Of a DNA stretch of 27,856 nucleotides, positions 14,671-23,091 are shown one piece after another; position 1 is the stretch's first letter; each line of letters begins with the position of its first letter. Below the pieces are notes generated by a model. That model had not been told where the DNA came from, ran no database searches, and saw only the letters and a list, made by a program, of their open reading frames with translations. The translations under genes and the position numbers were made by a program. Source of the stretch: RGIG3009 sp045601465 (GTDB lineage Bacteria; Bacillota; Clostridia; Oscillospirales; Acutalibacteraceae); the NCBI GenBank assembly GCA_045601465.1, contig JAZRZU010000024.1, forward strand, positions 1-27,856. The letters are read 5' to 3'.

Positions 14671-15154
14671 AAATTTCTGCAAGGAGCAACCGTATGCTTT
14701 TTTTATCCAGTTTGTGCCAGTCTTCAATTACATAGCGGTTATCGTGCGAATCACGGATGCGAACTGTCCCGTTTGCATCTGCTTTTATATCGTGGTTGCG
14801 GTTGTGTATTTGGAAGGTTTTCTCACCGTGTGTGGTTAAAACTGTCCACACAAGCGAGCCATTTTTATTTTTAGAGGAAAGGAGTTTTTGAATACAGGGG
14901 ACCAGATAGTAGATATCCAAGCTTTGTTGGATAGTAGTTCTGGATGCTTGGTTCAGATCGTCCAAGTTTTTAATTACGGCTACCTCGTGCCCGTCTTGGT
15001 TAAGAAGGGAGATATACGCATTTATGTTGCTAACGGGGAAAAGGCGACGAGGTTCCAGTGCTGTGTATACCGTATCGTTTGTTTGGAGGTTGACCAGATG
15101 GTTTTCAAAGGGATAGATCGTATCGTGTTCGGTAACGTAGCGCACAGCTCTCAT
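14669..15154 (-). CDS. DUF1854 protein, ABC transporter partner
   Basis: A 161-residue soluble protein. YPFENHLVNLQTNDTVYTALEPRRLFPVSNINAYISLLNQDGHEVAVIKNLDDL and the later DSHDNRYVIEDWHKLDKKS match the DUF1854 pattern as I know it. DUF1854 genes typically follow an ABC exporter gene, and in some bacteria the pair is tied to cyanophycin metabolism; no cyanophycin genes are visible here. Its start codon overlaps the ABC gene stop by 4 nt (ATGA type, 15151-15154), so expression is coupled. Its role, possibly regulation or cargo handling, is unknown. Confidence 0.85.
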   Translation of the reverse strand: MRAVRYVTEHDTIYPFENHLVNLQTNDTVYTALEPRRLFPVSNINAYISLLNQDGHEVAVIKNLDDLNQASRTTIQQSLDIYYLVPCIQKLLSSKNKNGSLVWTVLTTHGEKTFQIHNRNHDIKADANGTVRIRDSHDNRYVIEDWHKLDKKSIRLLLAEI

Positions 15155-17469
15155 GATAACCCCGCCTCCTCTTGCATACGTTTGGCATCGGCTGCCATGG
15201 ATTGAATTTGGACCAACTTATAGTACTTTCCTTTTTTGGCAAGTAGTTCTTGCGGCGAGCCGTTTTCGATGATTTTTCCGTTGTCCACCACAATAATGCG
15301 TGTCGCTTTTTTCAGAGTCGAAAGTCTGTGCGCAATCATAAGGGTTGTTTTGCCGGTGATAAGACGGTCGATTGCTTCTTGAATCAGATGCTCCGTTTCG
15401 GAATCAACCGAGGCGGTCGCTTCGTCAAAAATCATAATCGAGGGATTTTTTAAAACGGCTCGTGCGATGGAAATACGTTGCTTTTCTCCGCCCGAAACCC
15501 CGACGCCCCGTTCACCCAAAACGGTATCATATCCGTCCGGCTGTTTGGCAATAAACTCGTGAGCGTTGGCAATATCGGCTGCTGCCATGACCTCGTCAAC
15601 CGTTGCCTTCGGATTGCCATACGCAATGTTGTGGTAGATTGTGTCGCTAAACATCATGGGCTCTTGCTGAACAAAACCGATTTGTTCACGGAAAGAGCTG
15701 AGTTCTAAATTTTTGATATTGTGACCATCCACCAATATTTCACCCGAATAGCCGTCATAGAATCGCATCAACAGGTTGATGAGGGTGGATTTACCTGAAC
15801 CGGTTGTGCCGACGATTCCAACAATTTCTCCCGGTTGTATAGTAAACGAAACATCGTCCAACACTTTTTTAGAACGATCAAACGAAAATCCCACGTGTAA
15901 AAATTCAATTTTGCCTTCAAGTTTATCCACGGTAACCGGGGAGGGTGCTTGGGGTTCCGGTTCTGCTTCCAGAACATCCAAGATTTTTTCCACCGATGCC
16001 ATGGTGCTTTGGAAAGAATCCGATAAGTTAGCAAAAAAGGTGACCGGATTATAAAACATCGAGGCATACGATATGAACGACACGACAAGTCCTGCCGAAA
16101 ATCCGGGAGCTCCTTGCACCACCTTGGTGCCGCCCGTCGCCCAAATAATGAGCGAGCCACAGGTAACCAAAAAGGAAATCAGCTGTGGAAATGCAGCAAC
16201 GAGCTTGCCGAGTTTCAGATCAATTTTCAGCCACTCATGATTGAGCATTTCAAATTTTTCACTCGTTCGTTTTTCGCCCGAAAAGGATTTGACGACCCGA
16301 ACACAAGGAATGGTATCCGACATATTGGATAAAACAGCGGACCATTTCCGCCAAATCCGATGATAAAACGGACGCATTTTTTTAGAAAAGATACGTACCA
16401 CGATTGCGATGAAAACGACCGGGACAAGCGAAAGAAGGGTAAGCGAGGGGTTGAGGGAAAGCATGATAACGATAATGCCAATCAGCTGGAAAAAGTGCAC
16501 GACCGCTTCTTGTGTTATGCGCAGCATAAACTGTAAAATTGTCGCCGAATCCCCCGAAAGACGAGTGATGACGGCGCCTGTGGAAGTCTTATCGTAAAAC
16601 TTCATCGGTAAGTGTTGCGCTTTGCGATAAATATCATTTCGGAGAGAAAATACCATTTTATCGCCAACCATACGCATTAAATACGCACGCAGTATACCAA
16701 CACCATACTGCAATATATAGGAAGCAAAAAGGAAACCGATCATGGTAAACAACAGTGTCAGGCTGTCGCCGCCCACCACATCGGCAATGGTGTTTAAAAG
16801 CGGGACATTTGAGGAGCTTTTCTCACCAAAAACAACATCCACAATAAATCCTGTAACCGTTGGCGGGACCAGCGACATAGTGGTTGTAAAGAGGGAAAGA
16901 AAGATGCAAAAAATGATGGTTTTATACTGGGGTGCGATATATCTTGACAGATATTTTACGACTTTTAGTTTGGAACGGCAGTTGATACATTCGCTGCCAG
17001 GGTGCAAAAGCGTTCTTCCACATTTGGGACAGATTCGTAAAGCTTTTTCGAATGCCGCCTCAACCACAGCAAATTCCGAAGAAAAATCAGCACCGTGGTT
17101 GAGGTGATTAACAAACAAGGCCGCTGCGTCACAAAGCGTAGCAACGGAATAGGTGTAGCGAAAAAGGATTTGACGTTCTTTTCCGTCCACTACCGCCGAG
17201 AGGGTAGCATTTCCGTACATCCTTTTTGCGGATACGGAAGAAAGACGAGCAAAGTCTATCCGTAACGGATCCGTTTTTTCTGATTCGCAGTAGATAAGCG
17301 CTTGCTTTGTGAAAATAAGGGCAGAATCTGCGTAATTTCCCTTTAAGTCGAGATCGCCCACAATAATAAAAAGCGGCTGTTGTTGATTTTGAATCAGCGC
17401 ATTTGCGACCGCCTCGGCGTGAGAGGGTAGCGGTTTATTTTTTATAATGTATTGCAGACAGTTATCCAT
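15151..17469 (-). CDS. ABC exporter with N-terminal soluble domain and zinc ribbon
   Basis: A 772-residue fused exporter half. Residues about 30-140 form a soluble, probably beta-rich domain that looks PH/GRAM-like (FIIVGDLDLKGNYADSALIFTKQALIY). Residues 147-164 are a zinc ribbon (C147, C150, C161, C164). Then come six membrane helices (about 185-460) and an ATPase with Walker A GTTGSGKST, Q-loop FVQQEP, signature VSGGEKQ, Walker B IMIFDEA and IAHR. ABC exporters work as dimers, so two such soluble domains would sit at the cytoplasmic face. The start M at 17469 is preferred because AAGGTGAT lies 7 nt upstream and the promoter (17531-17559) occupies the first codons of the longer frame. M at 17478 is possible. 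Substrate unknown. Confidence 0.88.
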   Translation of the reverse strand: MDNCLQYIIKNKPLPSHAEAVANALIQNQQQPLFIIVGDLDLKGNYADSALIFTKQALIYCESEKTDPLRIDFARLSSVSAKRMYGNATLSAVVDGKERQILFRYTYSVATLCDAAALFVNHLNHGADFSSEFAVVEAAFEKALRICPKCGRTLLHPGSECINCRSKLKVVKYLSRYIAPQYKTIIFCIFLSLFTTTMSLVPPTVTGFIVDVVFGEKSSSNVPLLNTIADVVGGDSLTLLFTMIGFLFASYILQYGVGILRAYLMRMVGDKMVFSLRNDIYRKAQHLPMKFYDKTSTGAVITRLSGDSATILQFMLRITQEAVVHFFQLIGIIVIMLSLNPSLTLLSLVPVVFIAIVVRIFSKKMRPFYHRIWRKWSAVLSNMSDTIPCVRVVKSFSGEKRTSEKFEMLNHEWLKIDLKLGKLVAAFPQLISFLVTCGSLIIWATGGTKVVQGAPGFSAGLVVSFISYASMFYNPVTFFANLSDSFQSTMASVEKILDVLEAEPEPQAPSPVTVDKLEGKIEFLHVGFSFDRSKKVLDDVSFTIQPGEIVGIVGTTGSGKSTLINLLMRFYDGYSGEILVDGHNIKNLELSSFREQIGFVQQEPMMFSDTIYHNIAYGNPKATVDEVMAAADIANAHEFIAKQPDGYDTVLGERGVGVSGGEKQRISIARAVLKNPSIMIFDEATASVDSETEHLIQEAIDRLITGKTTLMIAHRLSTLKKATRIIVVDNGKIIENGSPQELLAKKGKYYKLVQIQSMAADAKRMQEEAGLS

Positions 17470-17530
17470 ATACCACATCACCTTTTCACCCAAGGTCAGG
17501 CTTGATTTTCCAGCGTTTTCGACTGGCTTT

Positions 17531-17559
17531 TGTATACCATTTTTTACCTTTCCTGTCAA
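17531..17559 (-). promoter_or_regulatory. Promoter of the ABC-DUF1854 operon
   Basis: On the minus strand, TTGACA (17554-17559) and TATACA (17531-17536), 17-bp spacer. It decides the start of the exporter gene by excluding the upstream TTG at 17559. Confidence 0.75.
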
Positions 17560-17585
17560 CGGGTTTGATGAAATTTTTCAAAATA

Positions 17586-17614
17586 TTTTGAGCAATTGTT
17601 TTTGTATATATGAT
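17586..17614 (+). promoter_or_regulatory. Weak promoter candidate of the DUF1622 gene
   Basis: TTTTGA (17586-17591) and TATGAT (17609-17614), 17-bp spacer. Just downstream is a small perfect inverted repeat GTGCC-CC-GGCAC (17615-17626), which could be a binding site at the transcript start. Confidence 0.35.
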
Positions 17615-17653
17615 GTGCCCCGGCACAATACCGAGATGAGGTGGAGATTTTTA

Positions 17654-18016
17654 ATGAGCAATACGTTGCAACAGAGTTATGCCGGCGTAATGGAGTATTT
17701 TGATATAGGGGTTGCTTTTTTTATCTTAATTATCGATGTAATTGGCACAGCGGTTTTGATGGGTGCTGTTATTGGCGCTGTGATCGGTCTTCTGAAAAAG
17801 AAACCGTATATTCGTTTAAGGTTAGCGGAGGGCATTGCGTTTGCACTGGAATTTAAGTTGGGTGGCGAATTGTTACGAACTGTTCTGGTTCGGGATTGGG
17901 GCGAGCTTTTGATTCTTGGTTGTATCATTTTATTGCGAGCAGCGCTCACGTTTCTTATTCAATGGGAAATTCGCATTGAAAAACGCAATCAAGAACCGCC
18001 GATCAACAATGCATAG
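17654..18016 (+). CDS. DUF1622 small membrane protein
   Basis: A 120-residue protein with three hydrophobic segments. RLRLAEGIAFALEFKLGGELLRTVLVRDWGELLILGCIILLRAALTFLIQWEI closely fits the DUF1622 pattern (amphipathic helix, RTV, W, then ILIRT and a terminal E-I). The function of this family is not established. The ATG at 17654 follows GAGGTGGAG; a longer reading frame upstream crosses the divergent promoter and is rejected. Monocistronic, followed at once by a strong terminator. Confidence 0.8.
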   Translation: MSNTLQQSYAGVMEYFDIGVAFFILIIDVIGTAVLMGAVIGAVIGLLKKKPYIRLRLAEGIAFALEFKLGGELLRTVLVRDWGELLILGCIILLRAALTFLIQWEIRIEKRNQEPPINNA

Positions 18017-18017
18017 C

Positions 18018-18053
18018 AAAGGACCGCACAGCCAACGGCTGTGCGGTCCTTTT
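18018..18053. terminator. Bidirectional terminator
   Basis: A perfect 16-bp stem (18018-18033/18037-18052, AAC loop) with A-run on one side and T-run on the other. It serves the DUF1622 gene (plus) and the OPT-PqqD operon (minus). Confidence 0.85.
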
Positions 18054-18067
18054 ATCGTGTTTGTATC

Positions 18068-18415
18068 TTATGCCCACGTAATGAATCCATAACTGTGGAG
18101 GATTTGAAAGAATTTGGCTAACCGTTCATACAGCGGATTTGCCGCCTCACCAAAACGTTGTTGCACAGACTCGCCGATGGTCATAATATTGGTTTTTCCA
18201 TCAATCAGCGGCCAGATAAAACTGCCGTTTTCGTCCAGGTGTATATAACTGATACGAGGCTTTTTGAATACCTTTTGAGCCAACCAATGGAAACCGCCTT
18301 TGTTTTCGATTTCTAAGGTGACACCGCCGTCATCATCCATTGACCAACCAACATGAGCAGCACGAACGGGAATTCTTTCTAAATAATTTTCGGATATTTC
18401 TGCCTTCTTTTTCAT
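18068..18415 (-). CDS. PqqD-like protein (RiPP-recognition-type fold)
   Basis: A 115-residue protein. LDENGSFIWPLIDGKTNIMTIGESVQQRFGEA and a late FFQILHSYGFITW match the PqqD pattern (Asn/Gly-x-x-Ile-Trp, Asp-Gly, then a helix-turn-helix). PqqD-type domains bind peptide substrates in PQQ and RiPP pathways. No radical SAM enzyme, precursor peptide or PQQ gene is near, so it is not PQQ synthesis. ATG 18415 overlaps the OPT transporter stop by 4 nt (ATGA), which ties it to peptide uptake. Confidence 0.8.
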   Translation of the reverse strand: MKKKAEISENYLERIPVRAAHVGWSMDDDGGVTLEIENKGGFHWLAQKVFKKPRISYIHLDENGSFIWPLIDGKTNIMTIGESVQQRFGEAANPLYERLAKFFQILHSYGFITWA

Positions 18416-20328
18416 GATTGTGTATCCCGTTTTTTCCAAATTGAGAATTTTAAAATACACAAAACGGTAATGGCCAGCAACACTAAGCCGCCGATATCGG
18501 AAATCCAGGTCGGGATGCCCAAACGTGCCGAGAGATTCAAGGCGGAGTCGATGCCAAAGACAGCACACAAGGCAAGCAAAATACCGACCAGCCCTTCACC
18601 GGCAATCATACCGGAACAGAACAAGATACCGTCGTTGACAACCGTTGTTTTGGTCGCTTCGTCTTTATAGCGGCGTTTATCCAGCAACAACCGAATCAAG
18701 CCGCCGATCATGATACAGGCATTGAGCTGTACCGGCAGGTAAACACCGATGGCAAAGGGGAGTACCGGAATACCGATAACCTCGACCACGACTGCAAGTG
18801 CGACACCGATAAATACCAAGTTCCAGGGAAGGTTACCCTCCATAACGCCTTCGGTAATCAATTTCATCAAACCTGCTTGCGGTGCCGGAAGTTCCGCAGA
18901 ACCAAAGCTCCAAGCGCTGTTGAGCAGATATAAGGTGCCGCCAATCGCCAGTGCGGCAGCGATTGCGCCGAAGAGCTGACCAATCTGTTGCTTTTTCGGA
19001 GTTGCACCAAGCAAATAGCCGGTTTTCAGGTCTTGTGAGGTATCGCCCGCCATAGCGGAAGTAATGCAGATGATCGAGCCGATCGCAATGGCACTACACA
19101 TACCTTCCATGCCGGTGACGCCGGTCAATTTTAAAATTAAAGTGGTGAGCAATAAGGCCGCAATTGTCATGCCGGAAACGGGATTGTTACTGCTGCCTAC
19201 CAAGCCGACCATGCGGGAAGATACGGTGGCAAAGAAGAATCCGAAGATGACAACGATTACAGCGCCGACAAAGGACACGGGAATCGCCGGAATTAACCAG
19301 ATCAGTAATGTTAGGATAGCGATTGCCAGTAATACGATTTTTAAGCTGATGTCTTTGGTGGTGCGATCGGAACCGACTGCACCGCCCGATGCCATGCCTT
19401 TGAGTGCATCACGGAATGCTCTGATAATCAGAGGTAAGGATTTTACCAAGCTGATAATACCGCCGGCTGCCAAGGCACCGGCACCGATATAGCGAACGTA
19501 CGACCCCCAAATGCCGCCGGCTCCGGCCTCGGCAAATAGCTGCGAAATGGGTTGGGCGGCAGGGGCTAACGTAGCATCCCCTCCGAAAAACACAATTAAA
19601 GGAATGATGACCATCCAGCTCAATACACCGCCGGCAAACATATACGATGAAATACGAGGACCGCAAATATAACCGACACTGAGAACAGCCGGGTAGATCT
19701 GGGTGCCGATCGCACCGGCAAACCCTTTGATGGTCAGGGTGATTTCACTGGTAACCAGTTTTAATCCGTCGATAATAAATTTGAAAAATGCGGCAAAGCC
19801 CATGCCGGCAAACACGGTCGAGGCGGAGGTGCCGCCCTTTTCACCGGCGAGCAGAACCTCAGCGCAAGCGGTGCCTTCCGGATAGGGCAAGATACCATGT
19901 TCTTTCACGATCAATGCGTTGCGAAGCGGGATCATGAAGAAGGTACCCAAAAGACCGCCAAGCAGGGCGATCAAGGTGATCTCCAACAAACCAGGTGTTT
20001 CGGTTTTGCCTTCTGTCGCCCAGATAAACAGTGCAGGGATGGTGAAAATGGCGCCTGCCGCAAGCGATTCGCCGGCAGAGCCGATCGTTTGCACCATATT
20101 GCTTTCTAAAATAGAGTTTTTTCGCAACAACACACGGATGACACCCATCGCAATAACAGCGGAGGGAATCGAGGCGGATACCGTCATGCCGACACGTAAC
20201 CCCAAATAGGCGTTGGCAGCGCCGAATACAACCGCCAAAAGGATGCCCATAAAAATGGATGTTAAGGTCAGTTCAGGCGTTACTTTTTCTGCCGGGACAT
20301 ACGGTTTAAAAGTCGTTTGCTTGTCCAT
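18412..20328 (-). CDS. OPT family oligopeptide transporter
   Basis: A 638-residue protein with many membrane segments, normal for OPT transporters. AANAYLGLRVGMTVSASIPSAVIAMG near the N-terminus, NMVQTIGSAGESLAAGAIFTIPAL, and NNPVSGMTIAALL in the middle are OPT signatures. The family imports small peptides or metal chelates by proton coupling. ATG 20328 follows AAGGAGAAAG. The only other gene in its operon is the pqqD-like gene downstream, translationally coupled. The actual substrate, peptide or siderophore-like chelate, is not shown. Confidence 0.93.
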   Translation of the reverse strand: MDKQTTFKPYVPAEKVTPELTLTSIFMGILLAVVFGAANAYLGLRVGMTVSASIPSAVIAMGVIRVLLRKNSILESNMVQTIGSAGESLAAGAIFTIPALFIWATEGKTETPGLLEITLIALLGGLLGTFFMIPLRNALIVKEHGILPYPEGTACAEVLLAGEKGGTSASTVFAGMGFAAFFKFIIDGLKLVTSEITLTIKGFAGAIGTQIYPAVLSVGYICGPRISSYMFAGGVLSWMVIIPLIVFFGGDATLAPAAQPISQLFAEAGAGGIWGSYVRYIGAGALAAGGIISLVKSLPLIIRAFRDALKGMASGGAVGSDRTTKDISLKIVLLAIAILTLLIWLIPAIPVSFVGAVIVVIFGFFFATVSSRMVGLVGSSNNPVSGMTIAALLLTTLILKLTGVTGMEGMCSAIAIGSIICITSAMAGDTSQDLKTGYLLGATPKKQQIGQLFGAIAAALAIGGTLYLLNSAWSFGSAELPAPQAGLMKLITEGVMEGNLPWNLVFIGVALAVVVEVIGIPVLPFAIGVYLPVQLNACIMIGGLIRLLLDKRRYKDEATKTTVVNDGILFCSGMIAGEGLVGILLALCAVFGIDSALNLSARLGIPTWISDIGGLVLLAITVLCILKFSIWKKRDTQS

Positions 20329-20378
20329 ACTTTCTCCTTACTGTCACGCTTTGTATGCGTAACCTTGAAATTATGAAC

Positions 20379-20407
20379 AGTATACCATAAAAAGGTGATA
20401 AAAGCAA
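20379..20407 (-). promoter_or_regulatory. Promoter of the OPT-PqqD operon
   Basis: On the minus strand, TTGCTT (20402-20407) and TATACT (20379-20384), 17-bp spacer. Confidence 0.7.
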
Positions 20408-20490
20408 CTAGGAATCCGTGTTGCATAATCATGCCGTTTATTCAGCTTTGACTGCACCAAAGGATAGATGGTGTCATTTCTTTTATAGCC

Positions 20491-21378
20491 TTAGTGATGA
20501 TGTGGGTGGTGTTGGTGCGTGTCGTGTGTTAGGTTTAGCAGTTCATCGGTATAAGATTCTGCGGGGGTGGAGATCTCGATGGTAGATATTTCGATACCGT
20601 GTGCCGACAAAACAGAACGAACAGCGGTTTTGGTGAGCAAGGCATCTTGATCGGTCACAACACGAACGGCAGCGATAGCGTGAATACCGTCGATACTGCG
20701 GATGCGCAAATACCGGATGGCGGTGATAGCTTCTAACGATTCCAAACAAGCTTGAATGTCGGTGCTGTCTATATCCGACGGCGTTTTTTCTATAAACACA
20801 TTCAGAACGGGTTTTAGTTGTTTTACAGCGTGTAAAAGGATCCACAGGGCAATCCCGATGGATAACAGAGGATCGATTGCCACCCAGCCGGTTAGTTTTA
20901 TTACAGCGCCACCGAGTAATACCGCCGCCCAACCCAGCACGTCCTCTAACAGATGTAACGATACCGATCGTTGGTTCAGCGATCTACCGCCGTGCGTAAC
21001 CAGTGCGGCAATTCCATTTATGAGCAAGCCGATAACGGCTAATATCAGAATGCCGTTTTGGTTGAGGGGGATAGGATGTATGAGGCGGCGAACTCCTTGT
21101 GCGATTACAAAAAGCGAGCTTACACATAAAAGACAGGCGGTAAGGAAGCTCCCCAGCACCGAATAGCGGCGATATCCATAAGGATGTGTGGCGTCCGGCT
21201 GCTTCTGTGCGGTCTTTTCCAAAATTAAAGATAGCCCGATGCTGATACTGTCACTAAAATCGTGAAGAGCATCCGACAGAATCGAAACACTGCCCACCCA
21301 GAATCCGCCGAATAGTTCAATGAGTGAAAATGATAGATTTAATAAGAATGCGATACGCATTTTTCGCAAAGAATTCAT
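20491..21378 (-). CDS. Cation diffusion facilitator, zinc type
   Basis: A 295-residue protein with six membrane segments and a cytoplasmic C-terminal domain. Transmembrane metal site residues are H39 and D43 in LSDALHDFSDS and H142 and D146 in LHLLEDVLGW; the His-Asp/His-Asp set is typical of zinc-exporting CzcD/ZitB/ZnT members. The C-terminus ends in a His-rich tail HDTHQHHPHHH, likely a metal-binding sensor. Start ATG 21378 follows AAGGAGG. Divergent from a TetR gene whose operator candidate sits on its transcript start. Confidence 0.93.
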   Translation of the reverse strand: MNSLRKMRIAFLLNLSFSLIELFGGFWVGSVSILSDALHDFSDSISIGLSLILEKTAQKQPDATHPYGYRRYSVLGSFLTACLLCVSSLFVIAQGVRRLIHPIPLNQNGILILAVIGLLINGIAALVTHGGRSLNQRSVSLHLLEDVLGWAAVLLGGAVIKLTGWVAIDPLLSIGIALWILLHAVKQLKPVLNVFIEKTPSDIDSTDIQACLESLEAITAIRYLRIRSIDGIHAIAAVRVVTDQDALLTKTAVRSVLSAHGIEISTIEISTPAESYTDELLNLTHDTHQHHPHHH

Positions 21379-21390
21379 TTCGTATCCTCC

Positions 21391-21419
21391 TTGAAAGGTT
21401 TTTCAGAATATGTTATTAT
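21391..21419 (+). promoter_or_regulatory. Promoter of the tetR gene
   Basis: TTGAAA (21391-21396) and TATTAT (21414-21419), 17-bp spacer. Expected start near 21426, inside the palindrome at 21421-21433. It overlaps the CDF leader, so the two transcripts have antisense 5' ends. Confidence 0.55.
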
Positions 21420-21420
21420 A

Positions 21421-21433
21421 GAACAAAGTGTTC
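21421..21433. promoter_or_regulatory. Candidate TetR operator
   Basis: Perfect 5-3-5 palindrome GAACA-AAG-TGTTC. It covers the expected starts of both face-to-face promoters (21391-21419 plus, 21440-21468 minus), the right place for a repressor of both genes. Confidence 0.5.
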
Positions 21434-21439
21434 GATTAT

Positions 21440-21468
21440 AGTATACGAAAGTGCATACACACAAACAA
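21440..21468 (-). promoter_or_regulatory. Promoter of the CDF gene
   Basis: On the minus strand, TTGTTT (21463-21468) and TATACT (21440-21445), 17-bp spacer. Expected start near 21433. Confidence 0.6.
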
Positions 21469-21531
21469 TAATCAAAACATATCAAATGTGCGATACGGAA
21501 CAAAAAAGCGGATTTGTTTGGGAGGAAATCC

Positions 21532-22068
21532 ATGGATAGACGACAACAAAAAACACGAAAAGCTATTTTACAAGCGTTTCGTGAATTATTGACCCGTAAG
21601 CGGTACGACCGCATTACGGTACAAAATATTTTGGATGAGGCAAACGTAGGACGCAGCACGTTTTATGCGCATTTTGAAACCAAAGACGTTTTATTGGATG
21701 CACTGTGCAGTGAGTTGTTTTATCACTTCTTGGATAATGAACAGTGTCCCTATGTTGGGGAAATGGGGGATTTGGAATCGCAGTTGTGCCATGCTCTCTA
21801 CCATTTGAAAGAAGAACGGCAAGACTTGGCGGGGATTTTATTGTCGGATAGCGGGGAGTTGTTTATGACGTATTTTAAACAGCATCTCTATGGGATATTT
21901 GAACAGCACGTATCTCGCTTTCAAACCAATGTTCCCACGGATTTTTTACTTAACCACTTGGCGGTGAGTTTTTGCGAAGCTGTTCGGTGGTGGTTAACAG
22001 AAGAGATGCACACACCGCCTGAAAGGATCGTTCAATATTTTACCGAGGTAGCGATTCAGTTTGAATAG
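21532..22068 (+). CDS. TetR/AcrR-family regulator
   Basis: A 178-residue protein. Residues about 5-50 form a TetR helix-turn-helix (ITVQNILDEANVGRSTFYAHFETKDVLL); the rest is an all-helical ligand or dimer domain without a recognised ligand motif. The ATG at 21532 follows GGGAGGAAAT; the earlier frame start at 21514 has no ribosome site. Its position, divergent from a zinc exporter with overlapping promoters, suggests it represses that gene and itself. Whether it senses zinc is unproven, as TetR members mostly bind organic ligands. Confidence 0.9.
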   Translation: MDRRQQKTRKAILQAFRELLTRKRYDRITVQNILDEANVGRSTFYAHFETKDVLLDALCSELFYHFLDNEQCPYVGEMGDLESQLCHALYHLKEERQDLAGILLSDSGELFMTYFKQHLYGIFEQHVSRFQTNVPTDFLLNHLAVSFCEAVRWWLTEEMHTPPERIVQYFTEVAIQFE

Positions 22069-22071
22069 GAT

Positions 22072-22108
22072 AAAAAATCCGCCGAAATTAATTTCGGCGG
22101 ATTTTTTT
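22072..22108. terminator. Bidirectional terminator overlapping a stop codon
   Basis: A nearly perfect hairpin of about 17 bp (22072-22088 with 22091-22107), with A-run and T-run flanks. Its right arm contains the last codons and stop of the convergent EamA gene. Confidence 0.85.
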
Positions 22109-22978
22109 AGATTTGAGGGGGATTTCAGCAAGTAGAGTAAACAACAAGATCATACTGCCACCGATGGCTTGGGGCAGAGAAAGCGGTTCGCCAAGGACTG
22201 TGACAGATAACACAACGGCGGTGAGAGGGTCTACGTAACTGAGCAGGGCAACTTGTTGCCCTTTTATTTGAGAAATCGCTGCAAAATACAGACAATAGGC
22301 GATACCGCTGTGAATGATACCCACTAAAAGCAGTGCGATCATGCCGCCGGCATTTAACCGGTGTGCCGATATACCGTCGGTACACAGTACGTAGGGTATC
22401 AGCACCAAAGCGGCAATAATAAACTGCCAAAAAGTGCGCTGTGTTCCGGGGACCGCAACAAGACGTTTGTTTAGAAGAACGATGGAGGCGTATAGGATGG
22501 CGGCAATCAGCCCCAGCGCAACACCCAATAGATTTTCCGGCTTTTCGGACGTGTTTCCGATGCCGGTGCACAGCACAAGCCCCATGGTGGCGCCTACAAA
22601 GCAAAAAAGTTGTTTTGGGGTCGTTTTTTCTTTAAAGAACAACGGACAGAGCAAGGTGACCAGAATGGGTGCGAAATAGTAGCTTAACGTAGCAATCGAA
22701 ACGGTGGTATAGCGGTATGCCTCAAACAGAAAAATCCAGTTAATACCCAAAACCGCACCGGAGGGGAGTAAAAAATACCACACCTCTCGCATGGCGGATA
22801 AGCCAAACCCTTGTTTGGTTATCAGTAAATAACCGCCAACAATAAAGGCGCCGATCACCACACGAAACAGAGCGATCTCCGCCGAGGGCAACGAGATACT
22901 CCGTACAAATATTCCGATTGTCCCGAAGATCATCATGGCGATGGTTAATCGCCAAGCAGCGTTACGTGTTGTGTTCAA
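22088..22978 (-). CDS. EamA-family (DMT) transporter
   Basis: A 296-residue protein with ten membrane segments in two repeats, as in EamA/RhaT/DMT exporters: AEIALFRVVIGAFIVGG in the first and SYVDPLTAVVLSVTVLGEPLSLPQAIGG in the second, with the usual Glu-Pro-Leu turn before the last helix. The cargo is unknown. TTG 22978 is chosen as start because AAGGTGG lies 8 nt upstream, while the in-frame GTG at 23011 lies on the -10 box. The stop codon lies in a terminator stem. Confidence 0.88.
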   Translation of the reverse strand: MNTTRNAAWRLTIAMMIFGTIGIFVRSISLPSAEIALFRVVIGAFIVGGYLLITKQGFGLSAMREVWYFLLPSGAVLGINWIFLFEAYRYTTVSIATLSYYFAPILVTLLCPLFFKEKTTPKQLFCFVGATMGLVLCTGIGNTSEKPENLLGVALGLIAAILYASIVLLNKRLVAVPGTQRTFWQFIIAALVLIPYVLCTDGISAHRLNAGGMIALLLVGIIHSGIAYCLYFAAISQIKGQQVALLSYVDPLTAVVLSVTVLGEPLSLPQAIGGSMILLFTLLAEIPLKSKKIRRN

Positions 22979-23001
22979 GTCGCCGACCACCTTTCCACGG
23001 C

Positions 23002-23030
23002 AGTATATCACATTTCAGGTGGTGGTGCAA
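23002..23030 (-). promoter_or_regulatory. Promoter of the EamA gene
   Basis: On the minus strand, TTGCAC (23025-23030) and TATACT (23002-23007), 17-bp spacer. It rules out the upstream GTG start. Confidence 0.65.
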
Positions 23031-23091
23031 CCAAAAGATAAAAGTGTATAAAATGCATCGTGTAATAACGAAAACAATGTGCTGTATGAAT

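Noticed and set aside
13205..14727. Several minus-strand frames over nfnB
   Set aside because: Shadows of the conserved flavoprotein; the plus-strand frame has all cofactor motifs.
19703..20209. Open frames opposite the OPT transporter gene
   Set aside because: Antisense shadows of a long, clearly conserved coding region, with no ribosome sites.
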